Below are positions 8,160 through 16,748 of a stretch of 64,000 nt of DNA, in pieces. The stretch is from Bradyrhizobium erythrophlei (GTDB lineage: Bacteria > Pseudomonadota > Alphaproteobacteria > Rhizobiales > Xanthobacteraceae). The stretch lies in contig NZ_LT670818.1 of assembly GCF_900129505.1 (NCBI RefSeq), positions 2,356,001-2,420,000 of the forward strand, read 5' to 3'. The notes under the pieces are model-generated. The model made no database searches, was not told the DNA's origin, and was given only the letters and a program-made list of their open reading frames with translations. Position 1 is the stretch's first letter. The number at the start of each line of letters is the position of its first letter. The position numbers were made by a program, and so were the translations under genes.

Positions 8160-8607
8160 AAGCTCCTCCTGCGTTTGCTGAAATTTACGAATGCGTGCCG
8201 CAGCGGGCTGTACACTCTGCCTGAGATTTCTGTTGCGACACGGCAGAGAGCCCGAGCGATGCCCCGCCAGCGGCTGAAGTTTTGGAAATCCAGCATGCAG
8301 GCTTGGGCATGACTATAGGTCAAAGCGATGGAAAAAAGGTTCAGGACTTGATCAGGTGCGATTGTATCGGGGAGTGCCAATCCTCGCGGGCCGTTCACCG
8401 GGGCAGCGGTGACGCACGCTTTGGGTCATCTTCGGGCTTCGGCCCGCTTGATCGGGACGTCCGCTATTCCCCCCGAAAGCGGAAATCGTCAGGTCGCCCA
8501 GGCATGTCCGAAAAGTGCCAAGAGGAGACTCGTGCACTGCAGCAAATCGTCGCTATTCGATCACTTCGTCGGCACGCGACAACATCGTCCGCACCAAGTG
8601 AGTTCGA
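8160..8607. other. Gap with a repeat copy
   Basis: About 450 bp without a credible gene. Contains a degenerate repeat at 8456-8543; short frames here are fragmented and lack ribosome sites. Confidence 0.4.
8456..8543. repeat. Degenerate intergenic repeat, copy 7
   Basis: GACGTCCGCTATTCCCCCCG, AAAGCGGAAATCGTC, GCATGTCCGAAAAGTGCCAA, GAGGAGACTC; same block order as other copies. Confidence 0.6.
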
Positions 8608-9547
8608 TTATGTTTTTGGACAGCGGTTGATTTCGTAGGTCTGGAGATTGCATCGGGAGGCGGTAAGAAGTGGCGCGCTGACGCCTAGCCGCCCCGCGCA
8701 TTCTGCAAGATCGCCGATAGTGTGCTCGCCTTCGGTGGGTCGACCGTCTTCCATATCGATCAGCATGAAGGGCCCATAAGCCGAGTCCGGTTGGGAAAAT
8801 AGCGCGGAGATTTCGCCAGCGGTATTGAAAGCTGGCAACGGCGGGTAGCCCACCGCCGTTACGACCCGTGTGCACTCCGCGATGACGGCAGAGACAAAGG
8901 ACGCGCCGTCAGATGCCCGTGCGATAACTCCGGCGCGCGATCTGCTCAAGGACGCGATTGTCGCGCTACAGGCAAATCCGAAGAATTTCTCCCACATCAT
9001 CATGAGGACGTTGTCCGTGACTTGGACCGGGATGCCACCCGCTTCCAGCGCGGTCTTGATTGCAGTGCATCGGGAGGATGAGCGGCCGTCGAGTTCACCA
9101 ATGGCGGTAATGTTAACACGTACCTGACTCTGCTGGATTGTTCCGTCCGGCATTAAGGCAGCATTGATGACCGTGAGCCCACCCAGCACGCGCCCGGCAC
9201 CAAATCTCTCCGTAAGAACGTCAATATGTCGTACGCCATTCAGTACAGGTATGATCACGTTTTGCTCGCCCATCGCCGGAGCAATCGCGTCCATGGCCCC
9301 AGCAAGATCGTAGGTCTTGCAGGTGAGCAGAACGACATTGTAGGTCCCGTCGAGCTGGCCTTCTTGAACTGTCCTGACCTGCGTGCGGAGTTTCGACTCC
9401 GTCCTGTGTTTTTACGATCAGGCCATCGTGCCGAAGCTGGGCGGCGCGCGCTGGTCGGACGAGAAATGTGACGTCGGCCCCGCCCTTGATAAGCATTGCA
9501 CCAAAATATCCCCCGAGCGCTCCAGCGCCCAATATCAGGTATCGCAT
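8608..9547 (-). pseudogene. Frameshifted 2-dehydropantoate 2-reductase (ApbA/PanE)
   Basis: Two frames together encode one ketopantoate-reductase-family protein. The N-terminal part (9547 down to about 9380) has the Rossmann motif GAGALGGYFGA. The reading then has to shift: deleting one G near 9378-9382 joins it to a frame reading VRTVQEGQLDGTYNVVLLTC and on through PVLNGVRH, MMWEKFFG to the stop at 8608. GGGGGA lies about 7 nt before the ATG at 9547. Either a true pseudogene or a sequencing error in one base. Catalytic Lys region (NVLMMMWEKF) is preserved. It lies 39 bp downstream of an SDR gene on the same strand. Confidence 0.82.
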
Positions 9548-9586
9548 TTGGTCCCCCGATGGCTCTCGATGGCCGATAGATCGTAT

Positions 9587-10447
9587 TCACAGATTTACGT
9601 CGATGCCGAACTCGCGCTTGACCATGAGGATGTAGTCCGCATCGCTCGCCGCCCCGATATCAATTACCTCCTCGTCGGTCTTGCTCGCCCGCCATTGGAG
9701 GAACGGTGCGGCATCGGGACCGACGGGATAACGGAGCTGCCAGCTGTCGCTATCGACAATCTCGCGGATTTTGTCGCCAACAACGTAGGGCGACGTCGGT
9801 TTGGTCAGCGACTGCGCGAACATGGCCCTTTGACGCCGGTAATGCGGATAAGGACTGTCGTCGGCTACCGGCGCTGCCTTCGAGAATATCGGCGTAGCGA
9901 TGACGCCGGGTTCGACAACGGCAACCCTCACATTGAACGCCTTCATTTCCTGCGCGAGGCACTCGCTCAAGGCCTCCAGAGCAAACTTGGACGCAGAGTA
10001 AGCCGCTGCAGGAGCCAAAGCCATTCGGCCAGCTATCGACGTGACATTGACAATGCAACCCTGCCGCCGCTGGCGCATCCCGGGTAAGACGGCCTTGATG
10101 CAGCGGAGCGCACCGAAGAAATTGGTTTCCATCACCTCACGAAATCTCGCCGCTGAGCTTTCCTCCACCGAGCCGCCGCCACCAATCCCGGCGTTATTCA
10201 CCAGCACGTCGAGGCGACCGTGTTGGGCCATGACCTTGGCGAACGCACTTTCCACCGAAGCATCATCATCTACGTTGAGCGTGGCCATCGTGACCGGAAG
10301 CTTCTCGGCCGTCACGATTTTCTGAAGCTCCCCCGCGCTCTCCGGATTTCGCATCGTCGCAATGACGGTATGCCCCCCACGCGCAAGCGTCACGGCGGTC
10401 GCCAATCCAATTCCGCTGCTAGTGCCAGTAACCAACGCAATTGCCAT
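9587..10447 (-). CDS. SDR family NAD(P)-dependent oxidoreductase
   Basis: 286 aa classical short-chain dehydrogenase: nucleotide-binding TGTSSGIG (7-14), NNAG (84-87), catalytic Ser137, Tyr150 and Lys154 (YSASK). The R in TMRNPE after the second strand suggests NADP preference, as inference. GGGGAGG lies 6 nt before the ATG. The broken ketopantoate reductase gene begins 39 bp downstream on the same strand, so the two may once have been an operon. Substrate unknown. Confidence 0.9.
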   Translation of the reverse strand: MAIALVTGTSSGIGLATAVTLARGGHTVIATMRNPESAGELQKIVTAEKLPVTMATLNVDDDASVESAFAKVMAQHGRLDVLVNNAGIGGGGSVEESSAARFREVMETNFFGALRCIKAVLPGMRQRRQGCIVNVTSIAGRMALAPAAAYSASKFALEALSECLAQEMKAFNVRVAVVEPGVIATPIFSKAAPVADDSPYPHYRRQRAMFAQSLTKPTSPYVVGDKIREIVDSDSWQLRYPVGPDAAPFLQWRASKTDEEVIDIGAASDADYILMVKREFGIDVNL

Positions 10448-10589
10448 TCTCGCCTCCCCGAAAAAAGCAACAGTGTAACTGCCCGCACTCCAAAATTGGA
10501 ATACGTCTTGGGCTACTAGAATGAAATATATCCGTGAGTGGTCGACTTCCGAGAAGGGTCATTTTCGGACCTCAGCGCGGTCCTGAACG

Positions 10590-10665
10590 ATGTCCGCTCT
10601 ATGCCGGCGAACAGACATCACCGAGCGCGGACACGAGGTCGGTTTGGTGCCAACTGCGGTCATTC
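10590..10665. repeat. Degenerate intergenic repeat, copy 8
   Basis: TGTCCGCTCTATGCCGGCGAACAGACATCACCGAG followed by GGTCGGTTTGGTGCCAACTGCGG; weaker but same family. Confidence 0.45.
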
Positions 10666-10678
10666 TGCAACCGCGTAG

Positions 10679-10870
10679 ATGAGTGCTGCCCTCACCGGGA
10701 AGGCTGCACTTGATCTGCCCATGAGAGTGCTGGCGTGGGAGGATACCCAAGGTAAGGTGCAATTGAGTTACACGTCTTGGGGCGAGTTCAAATTCCGAAA
10801 CCGATTCACCGGTCATGACAAGCGGCTAGCCGGGCTTTATGAATCTTTGGCCAATAAGGCCACCGAATAG
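10679..10870 (+). pseudogene. C-terminal fragment resembling DUF302
   Basis: 63 codons reading LDLPMRVLAWEDTQGKVQLSY, then FTGHDKRLAGL, which resembles the C-terminal half of DUF302 proteins. The N-terminal half is missing: the sequence before residue 1 is the repeat copy at 10590-10665. No ribosome site before the ATG at 10679. Likely a decayed remnant. Confidence 0.5.
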
Positions 10871-11181
10871 CGACAGCAAGTAATTGGCGCTTTGGCCGTG
10901 ACACAGCCAACGATATGATCTGGCCGCATCGCCAGAATTATCATGCTGCCTATGATCCGTCACGACAGACGCTCAGCATGTAGATGCAAAGCCATCTTTG
11001 TCGCGCCTTTCCGCTCGGCCGACGGCGGCCCGATGCTGAAGCGGCGAGCATGATACCGACGCGGTCAAAACGACTGCGCTTGGCGGCGTCGGCACATTGC
11101 GGCCGGTCAGGACCGCCGCGGCCGATACGGCTCACAGAACCTCAATACTCGAAAGCAACGCCCGCAACTCTCAGCGGAGCC

Positions 11182-11481
11182 TCAGAGATCGATGCCGACC
11201 GCGATGTTACGGCCCTTCAATTCGGCAAAGGTAGCTGTGTTTGCGTACAGCTTTGTGAATGCTTCGTCCTTTGCCAATGCCTCCTGTACCTTTCCGTACA
11301 CTTCCCAACTGGAGTAGCGCGTGGAGATAAGAAACTCTCCGGCCCACATACCAGTGTGAAACCGGGAAAGTCGAAGAAATTCAGCACCGTGTTTTTCGAA
11401 GATTGCCTTCGCCTGCTTGGCGGTCTTGATCATTTCCTCAGGCTTGTCGCTCTTGAAGCGTGTAAATTGTACAATAGCCAT
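11182..11481 (-). CDS. Hypothetical protein, ABM/NIPSNAP-like ferredoxin-fold candidate, 99 aa
   Basis: Compact protein of alternating strands and helices (MAIVQFTRFKS, KTAKQAKAIFEKHGAE, LIST, AKDEAFTKLYAN). Length and pattern fit a dimeric alpha/beta-barrel (antibiotic-monooxygenase-like) fold, but no catalytic motif is visible. A GGAGGG lies about 9 nt before the ATG. Gene is isolated. The fold assignment is inference. Confidence 0.65.
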   Translation of the reverse strand: MAIVQFTRFKSDKPEEMIKTAKQAKAIFEKHGAEFLRLSRFHTGMWAGEFLISTRYSSWEVYGKVQEALAKDEAFTKLYANTATFAELKGRNIAVGIDL

Positions 11482-11549
11482 GACCTAATCCCTCCGTTGA
11501 GCCCCCACGGGTAGGTCGAGGAGTGGCCGCAGAGGTTCACAGGAAATCG

Positions 11550-11655
11550 GGTCATAAGCGCCGTTTTAACGGTCGGCCGATGACTTCCGGTCTACCCCGA
11601 ACTTCAGACATATCGGTGCAGCGCACTAAGTGACGTTATGTGCCAAAATCGGAAG
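11550..11655. repeat. Degenerate intergenic repeat, copy 9
   Basis: GGTCATAAGCGCCGTTTTAACGG, ATGACTTCCGGTCTACCCC, CAGACATATCGG, GTGCCAAAATCGGAAG. Confidence 0.5.
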
Positions 11656-11769
11656 TGGCGCGCGCTCATACCATCAGCTCGGCAGAAGAGGCCGGAGCGG
11701 AGTTGTGTTTACCCTTTATAACCCGAAATTTCACTCTTCGATTGTAAATTTACGGTAAAACATTAGGGG

Positions 11770-12192
11770 TTGAGATCGGCGTTATCCGGGGCGATCAACT
11801 TGCGGGAATTTAGCTTGGTAGCGGCTGTTGTTCTCGGGCTTATCGCCGGCGTTTTCGCGACGCTCCTTTTCATTTTGGTGGCAGCGAACATTTACGAACC
11901 CCTGCAGCCACGCCTTTTGCCGCCGAACCCATCGGCCGAAGTGTTTGCCCTGTTTATGCTTGCTCTCTATGCTTTCTGGTTTTTTGCGCTTTGGGCGATC
12001 ACTCGGAAGGTAGGTCAGCTGAATTTCGTTCTCCTATTTCTCTTCGTGCTTCCTTTGCCTTCGATTGTGGTCGCCTACGAGTGGGGGAAATCTCTTGACG
12101 AGCGGTGGGGACATCGATCTGACTTAACGACCGCACCGAACGCCAAAGTCAGAGTGGCACGTTCGGTGGCGGTCCCTTTCCTTGCCGATTAG
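11770..12192 (+). CDS. Small multi-pass membrane protein, 140 aa
   Basis: Three clear hydrophobic segments (about residues 14-40, 58-78, 84-102) and a hydrophilic C-tail. The only in-frame upstream start is a TTG at 11770 with AGGGG immediately before it, so the start is unsure. No family recognised. A second small membrane-protein gene follows 75 bp downstream. Confidence 0.5.
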   Translation: MRSALSGAINLREFSLVAAVVLGLIAGVFATLLFILVAANIYEPLQPRLLPPNPSAEVFALFMLALYAFWFFALWAITRKVGQLNFVLLFLFVLPLPSIVVAYEWGKSLDERWGHRSDLTTAPNAKVRVARSVAVPFLAD

Positions 12193-12267
12193 CGTCGGCG
12201 CTCGGTGCCTCGCCACTACTCTTAACCGCGAATACGCTTGAGGGCGTGACACTTACGCGCTGCTGGG

Positions 12268-12663
12268 ATGCAAGCAATGGTATTTATGTTTCTTTTAAAG
12301 ATGCTTCTCGCGAGCCCCGTCACGTACCTGGGTTTCATCATGGCTATTGTGGCTCCGTCGATGTTTAATTGGAAGCCAAACGCGCTGCTCTGGCTGCTTG
12401 CGCTGCTTCTGAACTTCCCTTCTCTTCAAGTTCTCTATTTGGCAAGCTCTCATTATGGAAGCTGGGTGGATGGAAACACTGATCACCTCGTGGATGCACC
12501 ACCGATGGCGGTCGTGGATTCGCTTATAATCTTTTTTTGGGGCACCGGCGGCGCCGGTTTAGGATTGGTCCTTTGGTTAGTGTTACCAGAACGACTTCGG
12601 GCTATCAGACCAGCACGCGCCATTTTCTCGCGCAACTTTTGGAGGGCGAGGCGACCGGACTGA
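12268..12663 (+). CDS. Small multi-pass membrane protein, 131 aa
   Basis: Hydrophobic segments at about residues 5-30, 38-58 and 82-108, Arg-rich C-terminal tail. Two candidate ATGs (12268 and 12277), neither with a strong ribosome site. Not related to the preceding gene by eye. Function unknown. Confidence 0.5.
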   Translation: MQAMVFMFLLKMLLASPVTYLGFIMAIVAPSMFNWKPNALLWLLALLLNFPSLQVLYLASSHYGSWVDGNTDHLVDAPPMAVVDSLIIFFWGTGGAGLGLVLWLVLPERLRAIRPARAIFSRNFWRARRPD

Positions 12664-12936
12664 CTATCCGCTAATGGGATCATTTTCAGACCTCAGACCG
12701 CTCTTGAGCCAGGTTCGTTGAAACCCCCAACAACAGAGTCAGGGCCCTTTCCTCAGCCGGCATTACCCAGCTTCGACGGTCATACGACCCCGTCCGACTC
12801 CCGCCATGGCCGCCGCCTTCGCGACGTTGAGGCCGCTACCCTCGCCCTTGACGGGTCTCCCCCGATTACCCGAACCACCTGCCTTGCGCTGGTGAAGATT
12901 CGCGAGGGTTGCCTGGGCCTCTTCTGATTTCGTTGT
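12664..12936. other. Gap with an unidentified sequence fragment
   Basis: Holds a stretch (about 12718-12925) whose sequence (CAGGGCCCTTTCCTCAGCC, ACGGTCATACGACCCCGTCC) is reminiscent of sequence found in many copies in bacterial genomes next to mobile elements. I cannot name the element; recollection only. Confidence 0.25.
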
Positions 12937-13347
12937 TCATGCCTGCCCCCTGTCCTGCGGGATGGCCGCCTGATCGGTCGCAGCGAGAACGAACCCTGCG
13001 CCGCGGATGTTGCGGATCATCGGGACTTCATTTGGCCCGTCGACCTTGCGGCGCAGCTTGCCCATGTGCACGTCGACGAGATTCGTTTCAGGCACGAATT
13101 TGTAGTGCCATACCTCTTGGAGCAGCATGGTGCGTGTCAGGATCTGGTCGTGCCGGCGCGCCATATATTCGAGCGGGCGGAATTCGCGCGGCCGGAGCTC
13201 AAACGATCGGTCGCCGCGCTTCGCTGTTCGATTGGTGAGATCAAGTTCGAGAGATCCTACGCGCAGTGCCGACCTCTGTTGATTACTTGCGATGGACACG
13301 GGCGCGTTTGTGGGTGGCGTGCTAAGCACGCGGGTAGCCTGGGTCAT
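12937..13347 (-). CDS. Orphan OmpR/PhoB-type winged-helix DNA-binding protein
   Basis: 136 aa. Residues about 35-122 form an OmpR-type effector domain (ELDLTNRTAKR, FELRPREFRPLEYMARR, TRTMLLQEVWHY, VDVHMGKLRRKVD, IRNIRGAGFVL). No receiver domain precedes it and no histidine kinase is nearby. The frame is open to 13461, but the ATG at 13347 has GGAG about 10 nt upstream. Probably a stand-alone DNA-binding regulator or the tail of a lost two-component regulator. Confidence 0.8.
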   Translation of the reverse strand: MTQATRVLSTPPTNAPVSIASNQQRSALRVGSLELDLTNRTAKRGDRSFELRPREFRPLEYMARRHDQILTRTMLLQEVWHYKFVPETNLVDVHMGKLRRKVDGPNEVPMIRNIRGAGFVLAATDQAAIPQDRGQA

Positions 13348-13433
13348 GTGGATTCGCTCCGTTGTGGCTTGGGTTAGAGCCGGGGCGGAAGTTCGCGCTT
13401 CCCCTCGGCTCGCCGATGTGGTAATACCAAAAC

Positions 13434-13634
13434 ATGCCAAAGTCAGGAACGGTATTACCAAAACCTAACAAGGGAGGGCGGCCCGCGACCGGTCGCGATC
13501 CCGTTCGCGCAATTCGACTTTCCGACGAATTCTTATCGAAGGTTGATGCTTGGTCATCAAAGCAGAATGACGAGCCCGGCCGCTCCGAAGCCATCCGCCG
13601 CCTGGTCGAGCTGGGCCTAAAAGCTCGGCGTTAG
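13434..13634 (+). CDS. Ribbon-helix-helix (CopG-like) small protein
   Basis: 66 aa with the RHH pattern: RAIRLSDEFLSKVDAW then RSEAIRRLVELGLKAR. Short basic N-tail (KGGRPATGRDP). Typical of antitoxin-like or autoregulatory DNA-binding proteins; no toxin gene follows. Its last block is repeated in the broken copy at 14252-14473. Confidence 0.75.
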   Translation: MPKSGTVLPKPNKGGRPATGRDPVRAIRLSDEFLSKVDAWSSKQNDEPGRSEAIRRLVELGLKARR

Positions 13635-13782
13635 TTAGCAAAACTCACCTTGCAAGCCGTCGATGTTCGCTACCTGTCCTGCCATCCGTCTCCTATCTGA
13701 CAGAAGGTACGGGACGTGAACGCGTCGGGCAGCCACAATTCTCGAGGGCGGCCAAGTCGACCGCCTGGAAGGCGGAGCGAAA

Positions 13783-13971
13783 ATGACCGGACCTCGTCCA
13801 GCAGGCCGACCGTGGACGCTTACGGACGACGATATGCTGCGCAAGCTAGTAACTTCGGGAATGAAGCCGCGGCTGATCGCCCAAAAAATGAAACGCTCCA
13901 TCGGAGCCATCCAATCGCGAATTTACCTTTTTAAAAAGTCCCGAAAGGAGCTTCCGCTGAAAGGCTCCTGA
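13783..13971 (+). CDS. Small SANT/Myb-like helix-turn-helix protein
   Basis: 62 aa: RPWTLTDDDMLRKLVTSG, MKPRLIAQKMKRSIGAIQSRI. The W...D.....L....G....IA..M.R...A....I spacing matches small Myb/SANT-like DNA-binding proteins common in rhizobia. A second relative lies at 16043-16228. Function unknown. Confidence 0.65.
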   Translation: MTGPRPAGRPWTLTDDDMLRKLVTSGMKPRLIAQKMKRSIGAIQSRIYLFKKSRKELPLKGS

Positions 13972-14071
13972 TTTGCTGATTTGACAATTCCCCTTTCGGG
14001 GCGCTTTCGCCGCGTCGGCCGGCCACGCTACGGTGTGATGGTGGCTGCAATCAACGACGAAGGGGATGGTT

Positions 14072-14248
14072 ATGATTTCGGTTTTGATCGGTGTTTTGAT
14101 TATCGTCGTCATCGGCGCAATCTGCTTTTGGGCCATCGATAAGTTTGCCAACGACCGCCGACTATCGAATCTGCTCAAATTGCTCGTGGTGCTCATCTGC
14201 CTCGGTGCCATTTTGCAACGAGTGCTCCCGTTAACGGGAACATATTGA
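14072..14248 (+). CDS. Small membrane protein, 58 aa
   Basis: Two hydrophobic segments (about residues 2-20 and 35-50) separated by a charged loop. Of two in-frame ATGs (14066, 14072) the second has AAGGGG at 6 nt, so it is preferred. Resembles the short two-helix membrane peptides common in Bradyrhizobium; no function known. Confidence 0.6.
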   Translation: MISVLIGVLIIVVIGAICFWAIDKFANDRRLSNLLKLLVVLICLGAILQRVLPLTGTY

Positions 14249-14251
14249 TCA

Positions 14252-14473
14252 ATGCCATCCGTCGCCTGGTCGAACTCGGGCTCAACGTCAAAACGCCAGA
14301 GCCGCCCGTCAACAAGCCCGCCCGCGCCTCGCGCGCCCGCTGCCGAATCGATCGACCAGATGATCGACCCATTGGCGCCACCCCAAGAACGCGCCCAGCG
14401 CCGAAGCCGGCTCACCAAGGGGCCTGAGGAGTTTCGTGAGGTGCGCGTCGATCGGCCGAAAGCGAGAAGATGA
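14252..14473 (+). pseudogene. Remnant of a ribbon-helix-helix gene (5' truncated, frameshifted)
   Basis: One frame reads AIRRLVELGLN, nearly identical to the end of the RHH protein at 13434-13634. After a frame change around 14340 another frame reads AESIDQMIDPLAPP and RLTKGPEEFREVRVDR, which I recall as the C-terminal extension of longer rhizobial RHH proteins. The N-terminal RHH half is missing. Its stop overlaps the start of the next gene (ATGA at 14470), a trace of an earlier coupled pair. Confidence 0.6.
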
Positions 14474-14643
14474 GCAAGCGCACGATCGCTCTGTTGGTTT
14501 TAGCGGTCGTTGCAGCTGCGGCCCTCACGGTTGAGGTCACCTATTTAGTGCTCGACCGCTTCGTGCTCCGTGATCCGAACGATCCACTTACCAAAGCGGG
14601 CGGGCTATCTCCGGCGAAGGACCTGAAGGCGAAGGGAAAATAA
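14470..14643 (+). CDS. Single-pass small membrane protein, 57 aa
   Basis: MSKRTIALLVLAVVAAAALTV then a hydrophilic tail ending in KDLKAKGK. One N-terminal membrane anchor or uncleaved signal. Start overlaps the stop of the RHH remnant. Weak ribosome site (GAGAAG). Function unknown. Confidence 0.5.
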   Translation: MSKRTIALLVLAVVAAAALTVEVTYLVLDRFVLRDPNDPLTKAGGLSPAKDLKAKGK

Positions 14644-14647
14644 CTCC

Positions 14648-14977
14648 TCAACCGCCATCTGTGCCCTTGCGCGGTCGTATCGGTATCACCCTCGCTGGCC
14701 CACGAGGCTTTTTGGGCGGCTCCGGCATCGGATCTTGTGGAGCGTCAGGATCGAATCGAGTCCATTCGTCGTCCGTGTAGCCACAGACCACACTCCACCA
14801 CAGTTCGGACAGCTCAGCCCTCGCCCACGGCAGGCTTTTGATCTCTGCTTCTTCATCTTCTCGGTCGCCGACGTCCACCGGGACGGGTATCGCAGGGCTT
14901 GTCCACATGATGCCGCCAGCGGGCAACTCGACGTATTCGCAGCCGCCTACGTTGGTGCTCTCTCGCCGGCCCGACAC
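14648..14977 (-). CDS. Hypothetical acidic/proline-rich protein
   Basis: Up to 109 aa. The C-terminal 86 residues (from a Met at 14908) look most protein-like: SLPWARAELSELWWSVVCGYT, then a Pro-rich basic tail. Start is uncertain: GTG at 14977 or ATG at 14908, neither with a good ribosome site. Sits convergent to the small membrane protein gene with only 4 bp between stops. Confidence 0.4.
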   Translation of the reverse strand: MSGRRESTNVGGCEYVELPAGGIMWTSPAIPVPVDVGDREDEEAEIKSLPWARAELSELWWSVVCGYTDDEWTRFDPDAPQDPMPEPPKKPRGPARVIPIRPRKGTDGG

Positions 14978-15064
14978 TGGCGCTCGTCGGATTGCCGCTT
15001 GGCGTTCAGGGGAGAGCGATTATATGCACGAACAATGGGGAGATACGAAGTCCATCCAAGAGGA

Positions 15065-15547
15065 ATGAACTTGAGAATCCCAGTCATAGCTGCAGTAGCG
15101 ATGTCGATTATCGGGCCCGCATTCGGACAGACGCAGCCCACGCGGCCGTCTGCCTATGCGACCGGCCCGACGATGCCCTCCGCCTTCGCGACTGCTCCCC
15201 TCAATCCTTGCTATGCCCGCTTGTCGTATAATCCCACCAGCCCTTGTTACTCCGGTACTGCTTATCCCTCCTACTCCGCGATTGAGCCCTTCGAATTTCC
15301 TAATGCGACAAATCGGCAGGCTTTGCCGGGTGCCGATAGCCTCAACGGAGATCAGGCGAGGCAGCGAATTGAAGCGAAGGGTTATTCAGATGTATCCGGA
15401 TTGCAAAAGGACAATCGCGGAATTTGGCGCGGCAAAGCGACGTTAAAAGATGGCAGGTCCGTTGCCGTTGTCCTCGATCTAGACGGTAACATCTACTCTG
15501 AATTGTCTCCGTCCATTACCATCCGTCCGCTCAACCTCAACGATTGA
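15065..15547 (+). CDS. Secreted protein with PepSY-like C-terminal domain
   Basis: 160 aa. Signal peptide (MNLRIPVIAAVAMSIIGPAF) with probable cleavage at FGQ. A low-complexity Tyr/Pro/Ser/Cys-rich linker follows (about 25-80), then a C-terminal domain (residues about 95-155: ARQRIEAKGYSDVSGL, WRGKATLKDGRSVAVVLDLDGNI) matching the PepSY pattern of secreted regulators. ATG at 15065 has GAGGA adjacent; an in-frame ATG ten codons upstream (15035) is an alternative. Confidence 0.65.
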   Translation: MNLRIPVIAAVAMSIIGPAFGQTQPTRPSAYATGPTMPSAFATAPLNPCYARLSYNPTSPCYSGTAYPSYSAIEPFEFPNATNRQALPGADSLNGDQARQRIEAKGYSDVSGLQKDNRGIWRGKATLKDGRSVAVVLDLDGNIYSELSPSITIRPLNLND

Positions 15548-16042
15548 TGATCGATCTTGTCTTGGCAGTCCTCAGGTTGATAACGAGCTCATATCTGGTC
15601 GGTGCCTGCACCGGCAGGTCAGCGGGCTTCTCGCCTCAGCGTCTTGAAATGTGGATAGGTCAGGGCCCCGTGCCTATTCCTTACCAGACTGGCGCGGTAT
15701 TTTGTTACTTGGGCAGATGTATTGATCGCTCTTGTTTGAGAACTACCAAGTTATCGATGTCGTGCTTCCACTACGGGAGCTTGATTATGGAAATCGATTT
15801 AAGGTTCGTCACGGATGTCGGGGCGAGTGCCATTGCGTTGAAGGATCGACACGCCGGTACTCAGGCGCAAGGAAGCAAACCCTTAGTCGCCCCGAACGAC
15901 TACGAGGGGCCTTGGCCGTTTATTCCATTTCCCGAAGATTGGTATGCGGCCTTCGCAGAAACGATGCCCACCTGCCCGAAGTGGGCTAGGGCCGTTGAAG
16001 AAATGATGTCGCGAGTTCAGCTCGACGACGGCGCGAGAAAAG
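15548..16042. other. Gap with an uncertain open frame
   Basis: A plus-strand frame from about 15787 reads protein-like for a stretch (PNDYEGPWPFIPFPEDWY, TCPKWARAVEEMM) but runs on antisense to the small HTH gene up to 16290. It may be a remnant of a small hypothetical gene; I do not call it as intact. Confidence 0.3.
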
Positions 16043-16228
16043 CTAAAGCTGCCTCTCACGTCGGCCCTGCGGCAGAAGCAAACCCAATTCGCGAGCTCGT
16101 CGTCGAACGGAGGCGATGTGACGTCCAAGCTCTCTCGCCATTGTTGGCACTCTTTCCTTCCGCTGCGCGAGTTCGATCAGCAGCTTTGTCTCCTCTTCGG
16201 TCCATTTGCGGGGTTTTGCAGGCTCCAT
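16043..16228 (-). CDS. Small SANT/Myb-like helix-turn-helix protein
   Basis: 61 aa: RKWTEEETKLLIELAQRKE, ARELGRHIASVRRRARELGL. Same WT.EE...L..L pattern as the protein at 13783-13971. ATG at 16228 has GAGGAC 5 nt upstream; the frame upstream of that is not convincing. Likely DNA-binding; role unknown. Confidence 0.6.
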   Translation of the reverse strand: MEPAKPRKWTEEETKLLIELAQRKERVPTMARELGRHIASVRRRARELGLLLPQGRRERQL

Positions 16229-16299
16229 TGCTGTCCTCGCTCCGAGGATCGAAACCTGTATCAGTTGCGACTGCGATTCGGGCGCGATGAAGGCGGACA

Positions 16300-16375
16300 C
16301 CTTCACCCACTGCGCCTGGCGGCAGGTCAATCGCGTCGGTTTGACACCCCGCCCTCTACTTCCGGCACCCTTTAA
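16300..16375. repeat. Degenerate intergenic repeat, weak copy
   Basis: GGTCAATCGCGTCGGTTTGAC followed by CTCTACTTCCGG; matches the first blocks of the long-form repeats only. Confidence 0.35.
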
Positions 16376-16544
16376 GTGTTCTGATGCTGAATAGGCAAAT
16401 CATCCTGCTTCACTCCCTCTAACCGTAAAGAAAACGCCGCCCGCATCCACAGAACCTTCGAGGTTCATAGTGTGGCGCGTATCGCTTCTCACCGCGATCC
16501 TTAGCGCAAATTGTCGTAGTCTCGAATAGAATGGAGGAGCACGG

Positions 16545-16694
16545 ATGGATTCTCGGATTTGCTGGATTGTACAACTGACGATCGTGGTTTGTTTTGTCTA
16601 TCTGTTTGCAACAAAGCCGTCGTGCCGCGATGGCTATACGGCAGTTGTTGGTGGCGGCACGGGATGGTACTGCGCACCCGGATATCTACCTTAG
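16545..16694 (+). CDS. Small membrane/secreted protein, 49 aa
   Basis: MDSRICWIVQLTIVVCFVYL then FATKPSCRDGYTAVVGG and YCAPGYLP. One membrane segment and a short Cys-containing outer part. A strong GGAGGAG lies 7 nt before the ATG. Similar small proteins (CREGY motif after one helix) occur in Bradyrhizobium as I recall. Function unknown. Confidence 0.55.
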   Translation: MDSRICWIVQLTIVVCFVYLFATKPSCRDGYTAVVGGGTGWYCAPGYLP

Positions 16695-16748
16695 GAAATG
16701 CATGCACCGATACGGTCTTCATACCGAACCCTCGGCCTATTCGCATCA

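Larger units (their letters stand above)
10448..11181. other. Gap with repeat and a gene fragment
   Basis: About 730 bp. Holds a degenerate repeat (10590-10665) and a DUF302-like fragment (10679-10870). Nothing seen in 10871-11181. Confidence 0.4.

Noticed and set aside
15544..16290. 248-codon plus-strand frame
   Set aside because: Mixed composition, runs antisense through a better small HTH gene, and has no ribosome site; only a short middle part looks protein-like.
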